Assembly: GCF_949628215.1 (NCBI RefSeq)
Contig: NC_134279.1
Span: 82,827,517-82,891,516, forward strand
DNA length: 64,000 nt
Reading direction: 5' to 3'
Origin: Phalacrocorax aristotelis
Lineage: Eukaryota; Chordata; Aves; Suliformes; Phalacrocoracidae
Made by a program: the position numbers and the translations under genes. Below are positions 35,301 to 48,562 of this stretch, in pieces; positions within the stretch are counted from its first letter, which is position 1, and every line of letters begins with the position of its first letter. The notes below the pieces were generated by a model. That model was not told the origin of the DNA, searched no databases, and worked only from the letters and a program-made list of their open reading frames with translations.

Positions 35301-37726
35301 TGCTTAGCTATGTGCTTGCTGTGAGTTTCAGGCTCGCAAGAGGAAGCAAACAAAATCTCCTCCTTAAAATCTGGCAGTGAGGTTAAGAGATTTGCCAGGC
35401 CTTCCATAAAAGGTTCACTGAGAAGCCAAGTGTTTGTGTTTGGATTTTTTTTGGTGGTTGGTTTTTTTTTTTCTTTTCCACCCTATGGCCATCCAAGATG
35501 AACAGAAAGGGAAAAGATGAGTGTAAGGAGCGTTTTTTTTCTCCCCTTTCTGCTGAGTAATGAAAAGCTCCAAAGTTAGGTAAGTAGAAATGTGGAGGCA
35601 GCTCTTGACAGTGTTTTGGGTGATGGACATGGCTGCAGACTTTGCTTTCAGGCTGATGTCTCAAAGCCCAGGTGGATGTGAATTTCTCTACTAATAATAG
35701 ATATAATCCCCTGGAAGATGGTACCCCTTAACAGACTATTTTCCAAATACCACCTTTCACGAGCTAGCCTTTGTGCTCGCTATGGGTGGATGGTTGTTAG
35801 GAGCTAGAGAGAGTAAAGACCATTGAACCACCTCATGAATCCTTTTTCTTGCTCTGTCTGATTTGGAGAGAATTGGACGCCAGAAGATTATAACCTGACT
35901 GTGTTAGAGAAACGGTGCCCTCCTTGAAAGGCTGTTAAATATATTGGTATCATTCTCAGCTTGCCTCTTCCTGGCAGTTAACATAATCTCATGCTTCCTT
36001 TATGAGCTGGTGTGGTGAAGCTGAGCTGGGTGGCGTGTGCAAGTGTGGAAAAGAGAGCCAGAGCTTGTGCCCCACACTGGGAAGCGCTGGAGGACACAGA
36101 GTTGGTGATGTGGTTGTGCTTGCGTGGGAGTAGGGAGGTTTTGGCCAGGCCTGGGGCAAGGTCCAGGAGTAGAGAGCTGGGGCAGGTTATGGGGTGTGAG
36201 GGGAACAGGCTGAACGAGTGATCTGGTCTTGGGGTGGGAATGGAGGATGCCGGGGGCTTTTAAATTTTGAAAAAGTGATTTTATGTGTGGTCTCGGCTTA
36301 GAAACCAACCTCATGGGGTTTTCTGCGCCAGCAAGATGTTGCCTTCAGTAGAAATAGAAACTTCATGCTCAGCTTCTCTGCCAAGGGCATATGATCCTAG
36401 ATCAATCCTTTAACCCTACAGACTTTGTTGCTAATTACTTTTTGAAAGGAGGCAAGAGATCTGCTCACCATGAATTCTTTGTGAATCCTCTGGAGCCATT
36501 TCTCTCTCAGAGCAGAGAGCTTCCCTTTGTTCAAAACAAAGTACACCTGTAGAGGCTTTCTACCTCTGTGGCTTCAGGGTGGAGTAAAATGTATTGAAGG
36601 GGCTCTTTAACATTAGGATCACCTTCCCGTGCTGCAGGAAAGATGCAGAGCTGAGACCAAAACGTGTTCCATGGGAGCCGAAGACCCTGACTGGGGAAGG
36701 AGAGCCCTGCTGTGCTGTGCGCCATCGCAAAGGTGGTCTCTGTCCTGATGGGCTGTCAGATCTCTTGGGTTTTTTCTCTTTTTCTTTCTTAAAGCTTAAC
36801 AGCACCCTTTTGAAGCAGTGGAAGAGCCTTTAACTGATAAGCAATGTCCATGTCCTCTCCTGAAGATGTGAGATCAGACTTGTCCTGGTATTTGACCAAG
36901 CAACCTCAGCTGAAGTCCCTCTCCTGGAGGGAGAGCCCGGGAATTTCAGATGATCCGTTTGGGAAATACACATTTTCCTTCTTAATTTCTATAAGAACTG
37001 AGCTGAGATGCCTAAAGTGTTTCAGCTAGCGAGCAAAACGGCCGTGCTTACGGTTGCTGCGTGGTTGTATTGATGGTAGCAGCTAGTTCAGAGAATACCC
37101 AGAAAGGCTGGTGTAGGTATGGGAACACGTACACGTGTGGCAGCGTGCTCTCGGGTACTGGCTGTCCATTCTGCACTTGGTATCTGTTGCCTCTGGAAAA
37201 AATAATTAGTAGATGGCTGACCTGTCTTCTGCCTCCTGTTCGGAATAATCCCATGTGCTGCTATCAAGCTTTAAATCTAAAAAGTTCATAAATGCATGGG
37301 AAACTTAGAAATTTAAAGTCAGAACTCATATTCAGGGTAAAAATGCTGTTATTTCTGGCATGCATCTTGTAGTCCAAGGCAAACGGGGGGTATTTTGCCC
37401 GTTGGACTTGAACAGGCTGTTCCAGGTAGCCACAGCCACGAGCTGTGGGGGCTCCAACGGCTGCTCTTCGCAACGAAACGCAGGGAGCTTGGCCAGCTCC
37501 CCTTGGCAAGGGGCAGTCTGTGCTACTGATTTTTCTTCTGCACTTCTGCCCTGGGTGCTCTCCCTGAAGCTGAATCAATCTCCCAGTTTTAGGTGGAATC
37601 CTTCAGAATTGTTTGATGTTATTGGACCTTCTTTGCATTTAAGTGCGAGAGAAACCCCAGTCGGAGCTTTTCCAGTCTTGCCTTCCCGTGCAGGACTATG
37701 GAAAACTTCTCTGTAGGAAAACTTTT

Positions 37727-38057
37727 CTCTGGCCTTTCAATATATAAGGAGAGTTTATAAGGAAGGTGGAGAGAGACTTTTTACCAGGGCCTGTAGCGAC
37801 AGGACAAGAGCCGATGGTTTTAAATGGAAAATGGGTAGATTTAGATGGGACTTTTTTATGATGGGGCTGGTGGGTTGCTGGACCGGGATGCCCAGGGAAG
37901 CTATGGGTGCCCCATCACTGGAAGTGCTCAAGGTCAGGTTGGACAGGGCTTTGAGCAACCTGACCTAGTGAAAGATGTCCCTGCCCATGGCAGGGGGTTG
38001 GACTAGATGTTCTTTGAGGGTTCCTTCCAACCCAACCCATGCTACGCTTCTGTGAAG
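37727..38057 (+). mobile_element. CR1 LINE 3' end, plus strand
   Basis: It begins in the CR1 CTGGCCTTTCAATATATAA segment. It runs through CCAGGGCCTGTAGCGACAGG and GGCAGGGGGTTGGACTAGATG and ends with CCTTCCAACCCAACCC and a decayed TTCTGTGA tail. It is about 330 bp of the 3' UTR side only. Its 3' flank does not carry the block shared by the CR1s at 6.3 and 48.5 kb. Confidence 0.9.
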
Positions 38058-41000
38058 TGAAGCAACGCAGCACGTTGTGCTCCTGGTAAGAATTTTTTTC
38101 TTTTTTTGCAGTGTAAGCTAGGAATGCTGTAGCTGGGTTAGGAAGTGTGTGTTGTGTTGGCTCGAATAGATGGGGGCGTTTATGTTCTGGATAAGACAAA
38201 TTTGGAAATCGGAGTTTTTCAATTTGCTCTGTACTTGTGGTCTTTGCAGGTGTGGATTTATCATGCAGTCCCAGGGAATCTGTGTGGCACCCTCCAGCGC
38301 CCAAAAACTGCCTGTTGTGGTGGTCGATACAGCCCGCTGGCTGCGGGGTGGCATGGGCAGGATAAAAATCAAATAATAAATAACTGACAGAATGTTTTGT
38401 TCATAAGCCAAAGCAGGTTTGGGGCCATGCAGTACTAACATGTGGGTGGTTCCTCCTTGTCCGCCTGCCCCTACCTGCTAGCAATTTTTTTCCTACTGAA
38501 ATTGTGTTGTTAAGAACAAGGTTTTCATTTTGAATTTATCCATTGACAAAAATAAAAAACCCCCGACCACCAAACCGACAGCTTCTTTCTATAGACTCTG
38601 TAACATGTTGGTCCTGCTTGTTTGCTTCTTGGTTTGGAAGCAGCAGCTAAAAATGAACATCTTTTGTTGGTATTGTGCCATGAATTGTTGCGTGCCAGAC
38701 AAACTTGTGTGCACTTTATTTTGGAGAGAATTCCAAAATAGGTGCTGGAAGGGAACTTGATAGATGACACATCCATGGATTGCAGTAAAATATGTCAGGG
38801 GTGTTTGTGTTTTTATAAAAGCCTCAAATGCTATTGTGTGCCTTAAGAGGAGTTAACTCTTGCCACAAATAGTTGTAACAGGAAAAACCCCACCAGTTTT
38901 TGTTATAATTTTATGGACCTGTGGCCCATTTATTTGTCTGCACTTAATCTGTGTTTGTCTGTCTGCTTGGTTTTAATTTTTAAACTATATGGAAGTCTGG
39001 AGTTAATAACAAAATATTCTTTCCTGGGAAGCGCGACCTAATTTCATTCCTCTCTGGTTCTCCCAAATAATCAAAATCCCTGCAAAATAACCTTGAAAAA
39101 GTTGTGGCTTTTTATTTTCCTTAAAAACAGCCATCTGTTGGATATAGGTGAGGTCAAACGCTGGCTTTCCAAGGACTAGATCCAAAGCACAGTGCAGTGC
39201 GCCAGAGCTGGGGTATGGAGCACAGCTTTCTTTGCCTCAGGCTTGTTTCTTTAGGTTGTCCTTCTTGAATGGATCTCTGTGTCTTGTCCAGGACAAGATT
39301 TTGATGATGCAGGTTAAGAGCATAATTGCAGTTGGTTTTTTTTCTTGAACATTTTTAGTGCTGATGCTCAGATTTGGGTCTGGTACAGATTCATCTGAAG
39401 TGTAGAATGCAGGATGCTCAGTTAGTCTGAGGTTGACTAACCCAAATTGGGCTAGTTAGGCAGTGCTTTTGTTTTTCTTAGAAACTATAAGTAACACTAA
39501 TAAATGCCTACTGAGTTAGAAGGGCAAAATATGAGGGACATAGGGGCTTCAGTGCCTGCTAGGCTCCCTGACTGTACTCAAAGTCCTCAGTCTTTAAGAG
39601 CTAATACTAACAAAACCGTGTTTAATTATACACGTTGGTAAAACTGCAGTGCAGAGGCTGCAAGCAGTGGTGAGGACAGAAAAATAAATGGAAGCGGGAA
39701 ATAAAAGCAGGAAGTGCAAGTTGAGATTCAACCTGGCTCAACCCGAGTGACGTTTATTTGAAAAACAGCTTGCCTTTGAGTGTCTGGCAGCGTACACAGA
39801 AATAAAGCTCCTTGTCAAGAAGAGAATATAATCCAAAACAAAGGGCCCTGATGGGAACAGAGCACTTGAAAGGTACCGCCAGTGGGAATTTCTTCTAGAA
39901 ACCCAGTTGCTTTTGTGTTTGTACCCTCTGTAGCTTGTGTTACACACTGGGTCTAAGGACTAGGGCTGTACCTGCAGCCCTGCCTGCAGCAGCTGTGCTG
40001 GGGGGCTCAGTGCGCTCAGATCATCAGCTTGCTCTCCGTGGGGCAGGCAGCAGTGGGGGAGAGGGCCAGAGAGGAGGGGAAGTTAATGCTGAAAGATGGG
40101 ATGGGGTAGGAGAGAGGTCCAGGGAAAGGAAACCATCCCTAGAGCCTGAGGTTGTCTGTGTTTCACCTGCTAGCTGAATGCCACAAAGCTTCTGGCCCCC
40201 ATAAATGCTGTTAATTGTCTCCTTGTGCTTCCACGTCTCACCTGAGAAGATGCTTCCTCGGAGCTCCGTGCCCAAGCTCAGCCTCAGCAGTAGAGGTTGT
40301 GGTGAGAGCAGCAAGTTGGTGGGTGACTTCTCAACCTAAAGCAGTAAAACATGAAGCTGCAGGAGCAAGCTGAAACTGCAGTGCGCCTTGAATTGCCCCC
40401 ATCTGACTTCATCTTACGTACATTTTCTCTAAACAAAGCACACGTGTAAATTCAAACACAACCTGCAAAATGTACAAATGTGCTTTGCTGAAAGGCTGTG
40501 AGTTTTTTCGTGTTGGAGTGGAATATACTCGGCTGAGTTACAAGTCACAGGAGGAGAATGCTGCTTTCTCTCTCTTAAACCACCAGTAAGTTAGGCTACA
40601 GGTTGTAAGGAGCAGTCCTGCGAAGGCTAGTTTAAAAAACAGGGTGATTCTATCCTTCTGTGTAATCTGTGTGACACTTTGGAGCGCTTTAACACGTCTT
40701 TTTCCGTGCCTGATGCCTGTGACTCAGCCTTCTGGGACACCATCCCCTTCCACAGGGCTTGCAACTGCAGCTCTGCTGAACAAATAGCCACATGCCAGCA
40801 CCCTCATCTCTGTGAGCAGTGTGAATATCCTCATTTTCTGCTCTATTTCTTGGGAGAACTAGCTAATGACACAGAGTCACAGAGCTATGAGGTATCTTAA
40901 AGGATTTCTTCAGCTGTTGCATATAAAGGTATTTTTTCTTCAATCCTCTCTATGAATTTGTGAAGGTTTGATGCTAGCACCCCTGCTGTCTGCAATCTCT

Positions 41001-44000
41001 CCTTGGCTAAGGGAAATACAGCCAGGCAGAGACCATGCAGATGTTCCCTCCAGCTTGGCCCCACTGGTGTGAAGACTGAGGGCTGTCCCAGTGGTGCTGG
41101 TAACACGATCTCCATCGGCCTCTGCTGAAATGGCCCGCAGTTACCGCGTCCGGTGACCTGACCATCTGCTCGCCGGGGACTGGACTGAAAACCCAGTAAG
41201 ATGCATGATAATCACTCTTGCACGTTAGAAATGTCAGCTGGTTTAAGAAGGCAAAATACAGAAAAACACTTCTGTCCTATTTTCAGTTGAGTGAATTGCT
41301 GCCCAGGGGTGACTTTCTTCACTAAAATCTGTGTGTTTTTCAGTATTGCTTTTTCCGTGGCCACTACCCGCAGCATGTCTGTGTGAATGGGGCATTTGCG
41401 TCCAGTCCTTCAGCTGGTATTGCTGTAGCGGCCTCGGTGTTAGAGTTTTCCAGCAGAAACACAAAGCTTTAGAGGTTTTTAGCTGTGTTTGCTCAGAAAG
41501 GTCTAATAAAGGAGCAGTTTTGGTGTGTGATTGGCGGGGAGTTTTGGGAGAAGCTAGCTGCCCTAGGTGGGGAGGGATAATACAAACAGCTAAATTCCCA
41601 CCCAGAAGCTGAGAAGTGCCATGGAAAAGACAGCGACTTAAAGCTGACAGAGATGCAGAATAAAAACATGCTGTATTTAGGGTAATTGCATTTTGGAATG
41701 TGTTCTCTGAAAGATTTTTTTTTTAAGCTTTTAAATACAAGATTTTATGGTCAACTTCCCAATGCCTGGTAGGAGGGAAAGAAGTAGGTGTGTCTGGAAG
41801 CTTGCAAGCTCTCCATGTTCGTTCTGGAAGGGTTGGTAATTACTGGTCTCTTCATTTGTAGCGTTCAGGAGGTGTCTTTTAAACTGAGCAACAAGAAAAC
41901 TTCCAAGATAAAGCAGTTCTGCCTGGGAGGATTCACAGGGACCTCTGCGTGAGGTCCTTGGGACTCTTCACTCACAACGAGCTCTCCTGAATCCCTCTGT
42001 TGTGGGACTTCTCTGGACTTCCCAGCGTCTCGGTGGTCCGTGTGTGAGATTAGATGAACCGATTCTCCTGTGCTGTGGCTCACGGAAACGGTTACAAATT
42101 CTGAAATCGTTGCCTTTCTGGAAGTGATCGGTTTGACACCACTAAACCAAGTGTCTGAGGCCAGTAGTGGAATGATTTAGTGAATATGAGGACAAACCGG
42201 TTGCTCTTTTTTTGTTTTTTGGTTTTTTTTTTTTGAGTGCATTTGCATCTTTAAGATAATGAGGTATTTGAAGCATTTCCCCATTCCTGGTGGGTTATTT
42301 CCTTTTCCGTCAAGAGGATTTGGACACAAGCAGAACTGTTCAAAACTGTTCCTCATGACTTACGGCCTCCCTCTGCTATCGACCTATACCTATAATTTTA
42401 TACAACTAGATTGTTAAACCTCTGCTGCAAGCCCTTCACGTGAATACTTCTCCCCTTCTCTTTCCTGGACAATAGCAGGTTTATTTTTATTTTAAGACCA
42501 TGGCAGTGATGATTCATTAGGTTAATCCATAGCGTTACCCTCCTTGTTTGTCCTGTTATTTGTTTAATGCAATTGGACGCCAAGTTTTTGCACCCACTCC
42601 CAAGTTCTGTGATTTTCAGCTGTTACGTGTAAACCTCATACCTATGCACATGCGTATATACGTTTGTATATATATTTTGGCCTTTGTCTGCAGGTGCTGC
42701 GGAGGCCGACCCTGCTCTTGGCTCTGGAGGTGTGCCTTTCCCATGTGAAATTTCGGTAGACTGGATGTTTCTCACAAGTCCTCCCCATCCTTGTTTTCAG
42801 GCTGAAGCACAAGCTGGAAGGCTGTTTTTCACTTAGACTTTCCGTTGCTCTTTAATGAGCTCTTGGCATGACTTTTTTTTCTCTCCTTAATGTGGATTGT
42901 ATTTTTAGAGCACTCACGCTTGAAGCAGCTACAGCCACGTAAAGATAATTCCTCAGTCGTGAGCTTCACCGTCTGAACTAGCTGAAAATAGCTGTTCCCA
43001 AGGGGAGGGTGGAGGAGCACGCGTGTGCGAGCGGCCGACTCCGTGCAACTGCTCTGGTGGCCTGTGTCTCTGTCCACTTAGATGCTTGGGAGCTTCATGG
43101 GGAGAGATTATTTAGGGAGTCTGATTTTTCTTTAGCTTTTGGGATATTTCACACCCCTCCCCAGCTGGGATGGAGAAGATGGGCTGGGAAAGCTGAGGGG
43201 TGATTTGGGGACCTGATTCAGATTTGGAGATGGACAAAACCAGGAGCTCTCAAATTCTGGTGCTGAGTGCCTGATGTATATATACTATATTATCTCTCCC
43301 TGAGCCACGCTGGGGTTGAACACCCACCCTGTATCACGGGGAGTGGGCTTCAGCGTAGCTGGGTCTGCCCTTTGCTATCTAGGGTCGCTGTGGATGGTTT
43401 TCTTTCGATCGGCAGACTGCCTCACCGGGACTTCAGTCCAAACCCAAGGCCTTCTGTGAAGGCAGGAGCTGCATTAATCTGTTCTTGACTGGCATCAAAC
43501 TGATCTTAACTAAACCAAAGCTTTGAATCATGCCTTAAAATCGTGTATCATAGTGCTGCAAGACACCCATTTTGGCTGGCTTTCCCACATGGAGCGTGTG
43601 AGCCTGGGCGGCCGCTGGCACGGGGCGGGCGAGAGGGACAAGTCTCTCTATAAGCGGAGAAGGTGGGACTCATAAATAGTCGATTGTCCTGATCTAATCA
43701 GGAGCCCTATTTTTATACATCCTGTGCTGTGTGTGTGTTTTGGTTTGTTTGTGTTTTTTTTTTTTAATTGAACCAGCATGCTATGGTGTTTTTCCCCTTG
43801 CCCACTTCCCAAACAGGAAAAGTCAGGACTTTATTTTTTCCTCTCAAGGAAGACTGCTGCAGAATGAGACCCATATTTTGACAAGCCAAAGGTGTAAATA
43901 TATGAGAGATGGAGGTTTGGCTCTTTAATCTTCTTGTGGGACAGAGCTTAAAGAAATTTATTCCGCAGGACATGGTTTTGGGACACTCCTTCAATGGTGG

Positions 44001-44404
44001 TTGCTGTCTGCCGCCACCTTTGCCGTGTGTTGGCTTGGAGGTGAAGTGGCTTTTCAAGCTGGTCCTCCTGGGGAAGATACCCAGGGATAAGAGGGTCCAT
44101 CTACGTGCGTCTGGCAAACCGCCCTTCTGTTGGGGCACTGCTGGGTTATCACAAGGGAAATCACTCTTGCCTGAAAGCCTCACAAACCAAACGCATGGAA
44201 GGTGTGTCGGGAGGGGCCGCAGCTGGAGAGAAGATCCCCTGTTTTCCTCCAGCACCCCTTGCCTTTCCTTTTCTCTAGCTAAAACATGATAGGGTTGCAA
44301 ACGGATTTAAATCCCACTGAGGAAATGTTTTGTGTGAACCCTATTTGGGCTGGATTAGACATTTGTGGATGTACTAACTACAGAACGATTCCTCCTGCTT
44401 TGGG

Positions 44405-44575
44405 ATTGCCGGGCTGCTCTGTAGTACGTGTTTACGGAGGAGGTCCGATGGCTGCGGTAGTCCCTCCTGGCGTGGAAACGCCTGGGTCGCGTGATAACGA
44501 GCAGCTCCGCAGCCCTGGGGCTGAAGGACAGATTTAAGAGCGCAGCATTGCACGTGGTCCATCGCGTACGGCTTG
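44405..44575. promoter_or_regulatory. CpG-dense patch inside EXOC6B intron 1
   Basis: About sixteen CpGs occur in 170 bp (TACGTG, GGTCCG, GGCGTGG, GTCGCGTG, ATCGCGTACG contexts), in a CpG-poor intron. There is no repeat signature. It could be an intragenic regulatory site. Confidence 0.35.
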
Positions 44576-47388
44576 TTGCTGGAGGCAAAGCACCCTGCAA
44601 AATAGAAAAGCTTCGTGCATAATTTCTTTGTTTTCTACGTGTGTGTTTTTTTTTTTTTTTTCTTAATTTTCCCTTTGGGGACACTGGGGTCCTTTGAAGC
44701 AAATTGGCTCCAGGCCTGAGACATTCATTACATGTTGCCTTTTTAAAATTCCTTTTGCACTATCAGTTGGACACAGCATCCTTTGCTTCCTGTCCTGAAT
44801 AGCTGTAGAGAGTCGCTTTGTTCTGCCTTAGCCATAGCTGCGTTTTGAGTAGCACATGAAGCTGAACTCTGAAAACTCTCTAGGAACCCTCGAGAGGTTC
44901 TGTCCGTCATTTGGGGCTATTGGTGTCACTCTGTAAATGCACTTGGGTTTTTTAGTGTTATTCCGTTAAATGTACTTTAATAAAATAGTGAGCTGATTGC
45001 ATTTTGAAATAGCGTGGTGGCTTTGAAACCTATGGCTGGAGTCTTGCAACTGTGCAAGCTCAGGGCAGCCACGAGCAAGTGGTGCTTCTACATCCATGGT
45101 GTTTGAGATGTATTGTAAAGTCTGAGCGGCGGGTCCCACGGCCCCGCTCGGGGAGCGCTGAGCAAAGGGAGCCTGAGCCTGGGAGCTCCCTGGGATGGGG
45201 AGGGGTAAGGTTGAAGTGATGCCTGCCTAAACCGCGGAATCATGGAGTTGGAGGTGGAAGGGTGAGTCTCAGCGCCTGGACTGAGGCACCTACACGATAC
45301 CTTTGTTTAAAGGTATCACAAGAGCAGCCCTAAAACAGGCACCTGCTTTTGGCCAGACTATTCAGCTGGCCAAAGTACCACCAGTTTTGTGCTGTTGATC
45401 TGCCCTGTCAGCCTCGTGCTACATATTACTGTGGTTGTGGCCATGTCTTTTAGCCGGATCATGCCTAATGGGTCCAGAAAACAAAATAAGGTGATGCGGA
45501 TCACTAATAATGCACCAAAGTTGCTGTCTCAATTTTTGTTTGTCAAAGCACAATTTTTAGGGGCGTTATTTTTAGCTAGCTTCACCTGAAAACTGCTGAC
45601 TTGCTGTTATCTTGCTGCTTAATTACACTGCAGAACCATGCAAATTTGATTTTTTTTTTCCCCCTCTTTTGTCACGCACTTGGTGGACGCGGGTGGATTC
45701 GCAGCCTTCGGTTTGGGAGCCATTCCCCTTCGGTGCTAGCAGCAATGAGAGATCGTTGCTCCGTACAGAAGAGGGTTTTTGTAAGTTGTGCAGCCGCAGT
45801 TCCCCTGCTTTCTTGCCTTTTCTGGAAGAAATTTTACAAGGAAAATTTGCAAAATCCTTTGTAGCTCTGGAAAAAAAATTAACCTGGCAAGTCTATCTTC
45901 TCTTTGCTGTGCATTGAATGCTCATGGTAGTTGCTTGCTTTCAGTCCCTGCTATATCCTGATCTTTAGTCGATGCAGGAAACTAAATACTTTCCGTTCTC
46001 TTTACCCTCCATCTCTTTGATTTCTTGTAAGTTTTTTTTAAATTAACCTATTAGAACTAGATACACTGTAAGAAGAATAAATATCCAGGTACTAGACATT
46101 AAGGAATGTAAAGTGGTGATGCTTTTACTTAGCTCGAGTCAGTTCAAAATGCTTTTAACCAATTTTTTTGTTGTTGGTGGTGAAGGTGCCTGCTTTGCCT
46201 GAGGAGTGTGAAGGTTTGCGACAGCCGGACAAACCTGATGTTAAATATGGATTTTCAAAAATGTAATTTTATTGTTCCTCTCCCCCCGTGCCCCCCGGAA
46301 GGCTGCGCTGCAGCGTTGAGAGGTGACCCCGGTGTGGTGGCTGGTCGCCCAGTGGTTACAAATCCCCCTTTTCCATAGCTGTCCTGGAAATGGTGTCTTG
46401 GGCTCTTCTGTTTCCCTGAAATGCTGCTCCAGCTCTGGCTTTCTTCGTCGCAGGCAGCGAGGGTGGATTTCCCTGCTGGCTGTCGTTCGTGGGCGGCCGT
46501 CCTGCTTCACCTGGCTTTCCAGATCCGTGGTACAATTTGGCTGAGCTGTGGAGAAGAGGAAAGCTTTCGGGGTTTGCGGTGTGCTGGTGCGTAGTCCCGG
46601 GTGCTGCTCGGTTCGGCAGGACAGGGGACCCGGTGCTCTCCCGACCACGGGCTGCCCTGGCTTGTGTCGGTCAGGTAATGCCGTTCAAGGCAGGCACGGA
46701 CCAACGTGTCGTGGCTGTGTTCGGCCTCCCATCCCACCTGTCTGAGTAGGAGTGCTTTCATTGACAGTGTTACAGGCTTGCTTTTTTCTTTTAAAAAAGA
46801 GAGTGAATTCATTTATCTACTCTGACCTTTGTACAAGACAGATCATAAATTCCTGATTCAAGGCTGTGACCTTTGCTTGAGCCAGAGTACAACTTTGAGC
46901 TGAGATTAGGTGTCTTTGTAAAGGACGCAGTGATGGAAGGTTTGTCTTTCTTGATTCTTTATTACCAACGGATTACTCCTATTGCTTGCAAAACCCTGCC
47001 TTGTTCCTAACGGGAATTTGCCTGGCTTTGGTCCCTGAGAGGGCAGAGTCCTGTGCTAGAAGCACTTCCATTAAGTAATATTAGTGATTAAATAGTAAAT
47101 AATCTTAACAGATCAAGTTACTCTATACATTGACTCCTTTATTTTTCTCTTTAAGCCAAACAGATGGTGCTTTTTAGGTCATTTGGAGGGCAGTTTATCT
47201 GAGCCTTAAATCAGTATTTCTGAATGTGTTTCAACTTCTCCTTTCTCTTCCAGATTTGCAAATAAATGTTGCGCCAGGAGTGCCACCATACAAATGTTAA
47301 GCAGCAAAGACATGCCGTTACAGTCATGGCATGAGCGTTACTCTTGAATGAAAATTCAAAGCATTTTGTTACAAGCAAAGGCCTTTTA

Positions 47389-47417
47389 CCTGAGAGTAAC
47401 TTACTGTTACTCTCAGG
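47389..47417. repeat. Perfect 12-bp inverted repeat (hairpin)
   Basis: CCTGAGAGTAAC at 47389-47400 is followed by a 5-base loop TTACT and by its exact reverse complement at 47406-47417. No T-run follows and no gene is adjacent. Confidence 0.9.
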
Positions 47418-47659
47418 ACTGTTGGGTGATTTTGCTGTAAGTGATGTGTTCCACGTGATTCCGGTTTCCTCTATCATGTGTCCACAGATGGCCGTGCAAA
47501 TTCTGGATCCTCCAAGTACCATCATGTCACAGGAGCAGGTGTTCTTGGGAGGCGTTTGTCTTTTGGAGGTGGTGTGGCTCACCACAAACTGTAATACTCA
47601 GGGTGGTTGTAGTTGAAGGAAACGTGTTGAGAAGCTTAGACCCAGATAGCCAGTGCTGA

Positions 47660-48462
47660 TAAACATCCATGGTGTTGAGAACATCATGAGGTTCAACAGG
47701 GCCAAGCGCAAGGTCCTGCCCCTGGGCCGGGGCAGCCCCCGGTATCAGAACAGGCTGGGGGGTGGGGGGACTGAGAGCAGCCCTGCGGAGAAGGACTTGG
47801 GGGTGCTGAGGGTGAAGAGCTGGGCACGAGCCGGCGATGTGCGCTTGCAGCCCAGACACCCAACCGTGCCCTGGGCTGCATCCCCAGCAGCGCGGGCAGC
47901 AGGGCGAGGGAGGGGGTCCTGCCCCTCTGCCCCGCTCTGTGAGACCCCCCTGCAGCGCCGCCTCCAGCTCGGGGCTCCTCAGCACGGGAAGGACATGGGG
48001 CTGTTGGAGCGGGGCCAGAGGGGGCACAGAAATGCTCCGAGGGCTGGAGCCCCTCTGCTACGAGGCTGGGCTGGGGGAGTTGGGGTGGTTCAGCCTGGGG
48101 AAGAGAAGGCTGCGGGGAGACCTTATTGGGGCCTCCCAGTGCTTAAAGGGGGCTGATAAGAAAGGTTTGGACAGCCTTTTTAGCAGGGCCTGTTGTGACA
48201 GGACAAGAAGCAATGGTTTTAAAGTGAAACCGGGTAGGTTTAGACTGGACGTTCTTTTATGACAGGACTGGTGGGACACTGGCCCAGGTTGCCCTGAGAG
48301 GTGGTCGATGCCCCATCGCTGGAAACACTCAAGGTCAGATTGGACGGGGCTCTGAGCGACCTGACCTAGTGAAAGGTGCCCTTGCCCATGGCCGGCGGTT
48401 GGACTAGATGACGAGATGATCCTCGCGGGTTCCTTCCAACCCAAACCATTCTGTAATTCTAT
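47660..48462 (+). mobile_element. CR1 LINE, about 0.8 kb, plus strand
   Basis: The 5' part (47665-48000) is a decayed end of ORF2, with coding traces of AEKDLGVL and of a CIPSSAGSRAREGVLPLCPAL-like segment, interrupted by stops and frame shifts. The 3' UTR follows (GGGTGGTTCAGCCTGGGGAA, AGGGCCTGTTGTGACAGG, GGTTGGACTAGATGACG, CCTTCCAACCCAAACCATTC). It ends in ATTCTATGAATC. It is GC-rich in the first half, and the copy is 5'-truncated. Confidence 0.9.
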
Positions 48463-48562
48463 GAATCGGTTCCAGTGTTTCACTAATGATTTCATTAGCG
48501 TTGCTTGTGGCGGGACATAAACACCTCGCTGTTTAAACTCAGCCTTCTCTGCCTAGGTATAC
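48463..48562 (+). repeat. Block shared with the 3' flank of the CR1 at 5.8-6.27 kb
   Basis: Partner of 6269-6364: ungapped alignment over about 100 columns, roughly 74% identical, directly after the CR1 tail. The similarity stops near 48562. The family was not recognised. Confidence 0.75.

Noticed and set aside
45236-45300. GGAATCATGGAGTTGGAGG-type phrase resembling an antisense CR1 tail
   Set aside because: Similarity covers only about 30 bases and does not continue into the CR1 3' UTR; too weak to call.
47653-48262. Two overlapping plus-strand open frames of 140-167 codons
   Set aside because: They lie in a decayed CR1 copy; frame shifts break the ORF2 end.
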